DNA of 64,000 nucleotides from Bathymodiolus brooksi (Eukaryota; Mollusca; Bivalvia; Mytilida; Modiolidae), in assembly GCA_963680875.1 (NCBI GenBank), contig OY804577.1:103613906-103677905 (forward strand). Direction: 5' to 3'. Of this stretch, positions 62,668 through 64,000 are shown piece after piece. Both the position numbers and the translations under genes were made by a program. A model generated the notes under the pieces. That model worked only from the letters and a program-made list of their open reading frames with translations, ran no database searches and was not told where the DNA came from. How positions within the stretch are numbered: position 1 is the first letter of the stretch; each line of letters opens with the position of its first letter.

Positions 62668-64000
62668 TGCTTTTGTATTTCGTTCACTAAAATATGGGTA
62701 TGAATCGGGTAATTTGTCTCAGTTTCAAAGTCAAGGAGTTATTACATGTATCCCTAAGGGAGGTAAAGACAGAAGGTACATGGGCAACTGGCGTCCAATC
62801 AGCTTGCTTAATACTGACTTAAAAATAGCTTCTGCAGTACTTGCAAATCGGTTAAAACAGGTCTTATCATTTATTATAGGAGATACTCAAAAGGGATTCA
62901 TGAAAAACAGATTCATGGGAGAGAATACACGACTTCTTTATGACTTGATGCATTATTTAGAAGAAAATTATTTAGACGGTCTATTGTTACTGGTGGATTT
63001 TGAAAAAGCTTTTGATTCCATTGAATGGGAATTCCTAATTAAAGCATTAAAGAGTTTTAATTTTGGTCCGTCTATTTGTAAATGGTTTAAAACTTTATAT
63101 GCAGAATAAAAAAGTTGTGTTATTAATAATGGGCATATGTCCAATTTCTTTAACTTAGAATGAGGTTGTCGCCAAGGAGATCCCCTTTTTCCTTATTTAT
63201 TTTTAATAGGGGTAGTTACTTTCTTTAAACATCAAGTCTAATCCACAAATTAAAGGAGTTCTTATAAATGAAACAGAGCCATTGATAAGTCAGTATGCTG
63301 ATGACACTTTCCTTTTGCTTGATGGAAGTGAACTTTCATTAAAAGAGACCCTTAATTGTTTTGACAATTTCCATAAAGTTTCTGGTTTAAAAATGAATAC
63401 ATCAAAAACAAAGGTTGTATGGGTGGGGAATAAAAGGTACTCAGATTTAATTCTTTGTCCAGATTTTAATTTTGACTAGTCATACTCAAATTTTAAACTT
63501 CTTGGAATTGAATTTTCTTTAGATCTCTATACCATGCCAGATTTGAATTTTAGGACAAAAATTATAGATATTTCAAAAATATTAAAAAGTTGGCAACATA
63601 GAAAACTCACATTACTTGGAAAGGTTACTGTGATCAAAACACTAGCTCTTCCAAAACTGATACACCTATTTACATCATTACCAAATTTGAAATAATCTAT
63701 GCTAAATGAATTAAATCAACTTTTTTTCAATTTCATTTGGGATGGAAAAACAGAAAAAATTAAACGTAATACGCTAATTGGGGATATTCAAGAGGGAGGG
63801 TTGAAAATGATCCATTTGCAATCCTTTATTACTTATTTAAAAGTAAGTTGGGTAAAACGTTTTTTTTTTTAACTTAAATGGAGACTGGCAAAATATTCTT
63901 TTAACAAATTTGAAAGATTATGGAGGTGTTAGAACATTTTCTTTTCAGAAAGAAAAACTTATTGAAGTTTCAAGCAAAATTAGTAACCCTTTCTGGAAAG
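62668..64000 (+). pseudogene. LINE ORF2, reverse transcriptase part, runs off the window
   Basis: After the insertion the RT continues: GVITCIPKGGKDRRYMGNWR, PISLLNTDLKIA and ANRLKQVL. Then comes LLLVDFEKAFDSIEW with the first catalytic Asp. Next is GCRQGDPLFPYLFL preceded by an in-frame TGA near 63161. The catalytic SQYADDTFLLL follows in another frame at about 63285-63315, then HKVSGLKMNTSKTKV, a stop at 63477, and thumb-like words SWQHRKLTLLGK and FNFIWDGK. Frameshifts and stops make it inactive. The word order and spacing are those of the L1/Tx1 group. The far 3' end is outside the window. Confidence 0.85.

Noticed and set aside
62421..62690. 89-codon frame inside the nested transposon
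   Set aside because: Its C-terminal half is the inverted end of the transposon (repeated ccgactatcggac-type words), so it is not a gene.

Overview
This is eukaryotic, AT-rich, repeat-dense nuclear DNA, most likely from a mollusc and probably a bivalve. The evidence is spliced exons with GT-AG junctions, a TIR-domain immune-type gene, tRNA-derived SINEs, an L1/Tx1-like LINE and several dispersed tandem-repeat families that look molluscan. The species assignment is inference; no bacterial or phage features are present.

About 3.7-48.0 kb is best explained as one minus-strand gene whose first coding exon (47513-48044) encodes a TIR domain. By hand I find six exons (47513-48044, 41418-41450, 30931-31346, 27486-27602, 4934-5225, 3699-3814). 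Their splice phases agree at every junction. They sum to 1,506 nt, i.e. 501 residues plus a stop, followed by an AATAAA signal at 3612-3617. Only about 1.5 kb of 44 kb is coding. Nearly every intron holds its own tandem array or palindrome: a 21-kb array of a 77-bp unit (about 274 copies), about 9 copies of a 55-bp unit touching a splice acceptor, about 170 copies of a 47-bp unit split by two insertions, a short array touching the microexon donor, and a 4.5-kb palindromic region with an exact 1,888-bp tandem duplication.

The 77-bp unit resembles, on the minus strand, the tRNA-like head of a SINE whose body lies directly beside the array. This suggests that a SINE head was amplified into a satellite. 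The array has nested higher-order structure (6, 30, 33 and 53 units).

Upstream of the gene (48.0-52.4 kb) are dispersed repeats, a SINE, and a lone monomer of the 47-bp satellite split by a Harbinger-like MITE. From 52.4 to 53.9 kb lies a frameshifted MULE-like transposase. From 54.2 kb to the right edge lies a broken L1/Tx1-like LINE: ORF1, a 3.5-kb interval with an inserted dispersed element and a pair of covarying hairpins, then a degenerate ORF2. ORF2 is interrupted at 59924-62659 by a transposon that carries two more nested inverted-repeat elements. Non-autonomous DNA elements (hAT-like, TTAA-flanked Kolobok/piggyBac-like, foldback) are scattered through the TIR gene introns.
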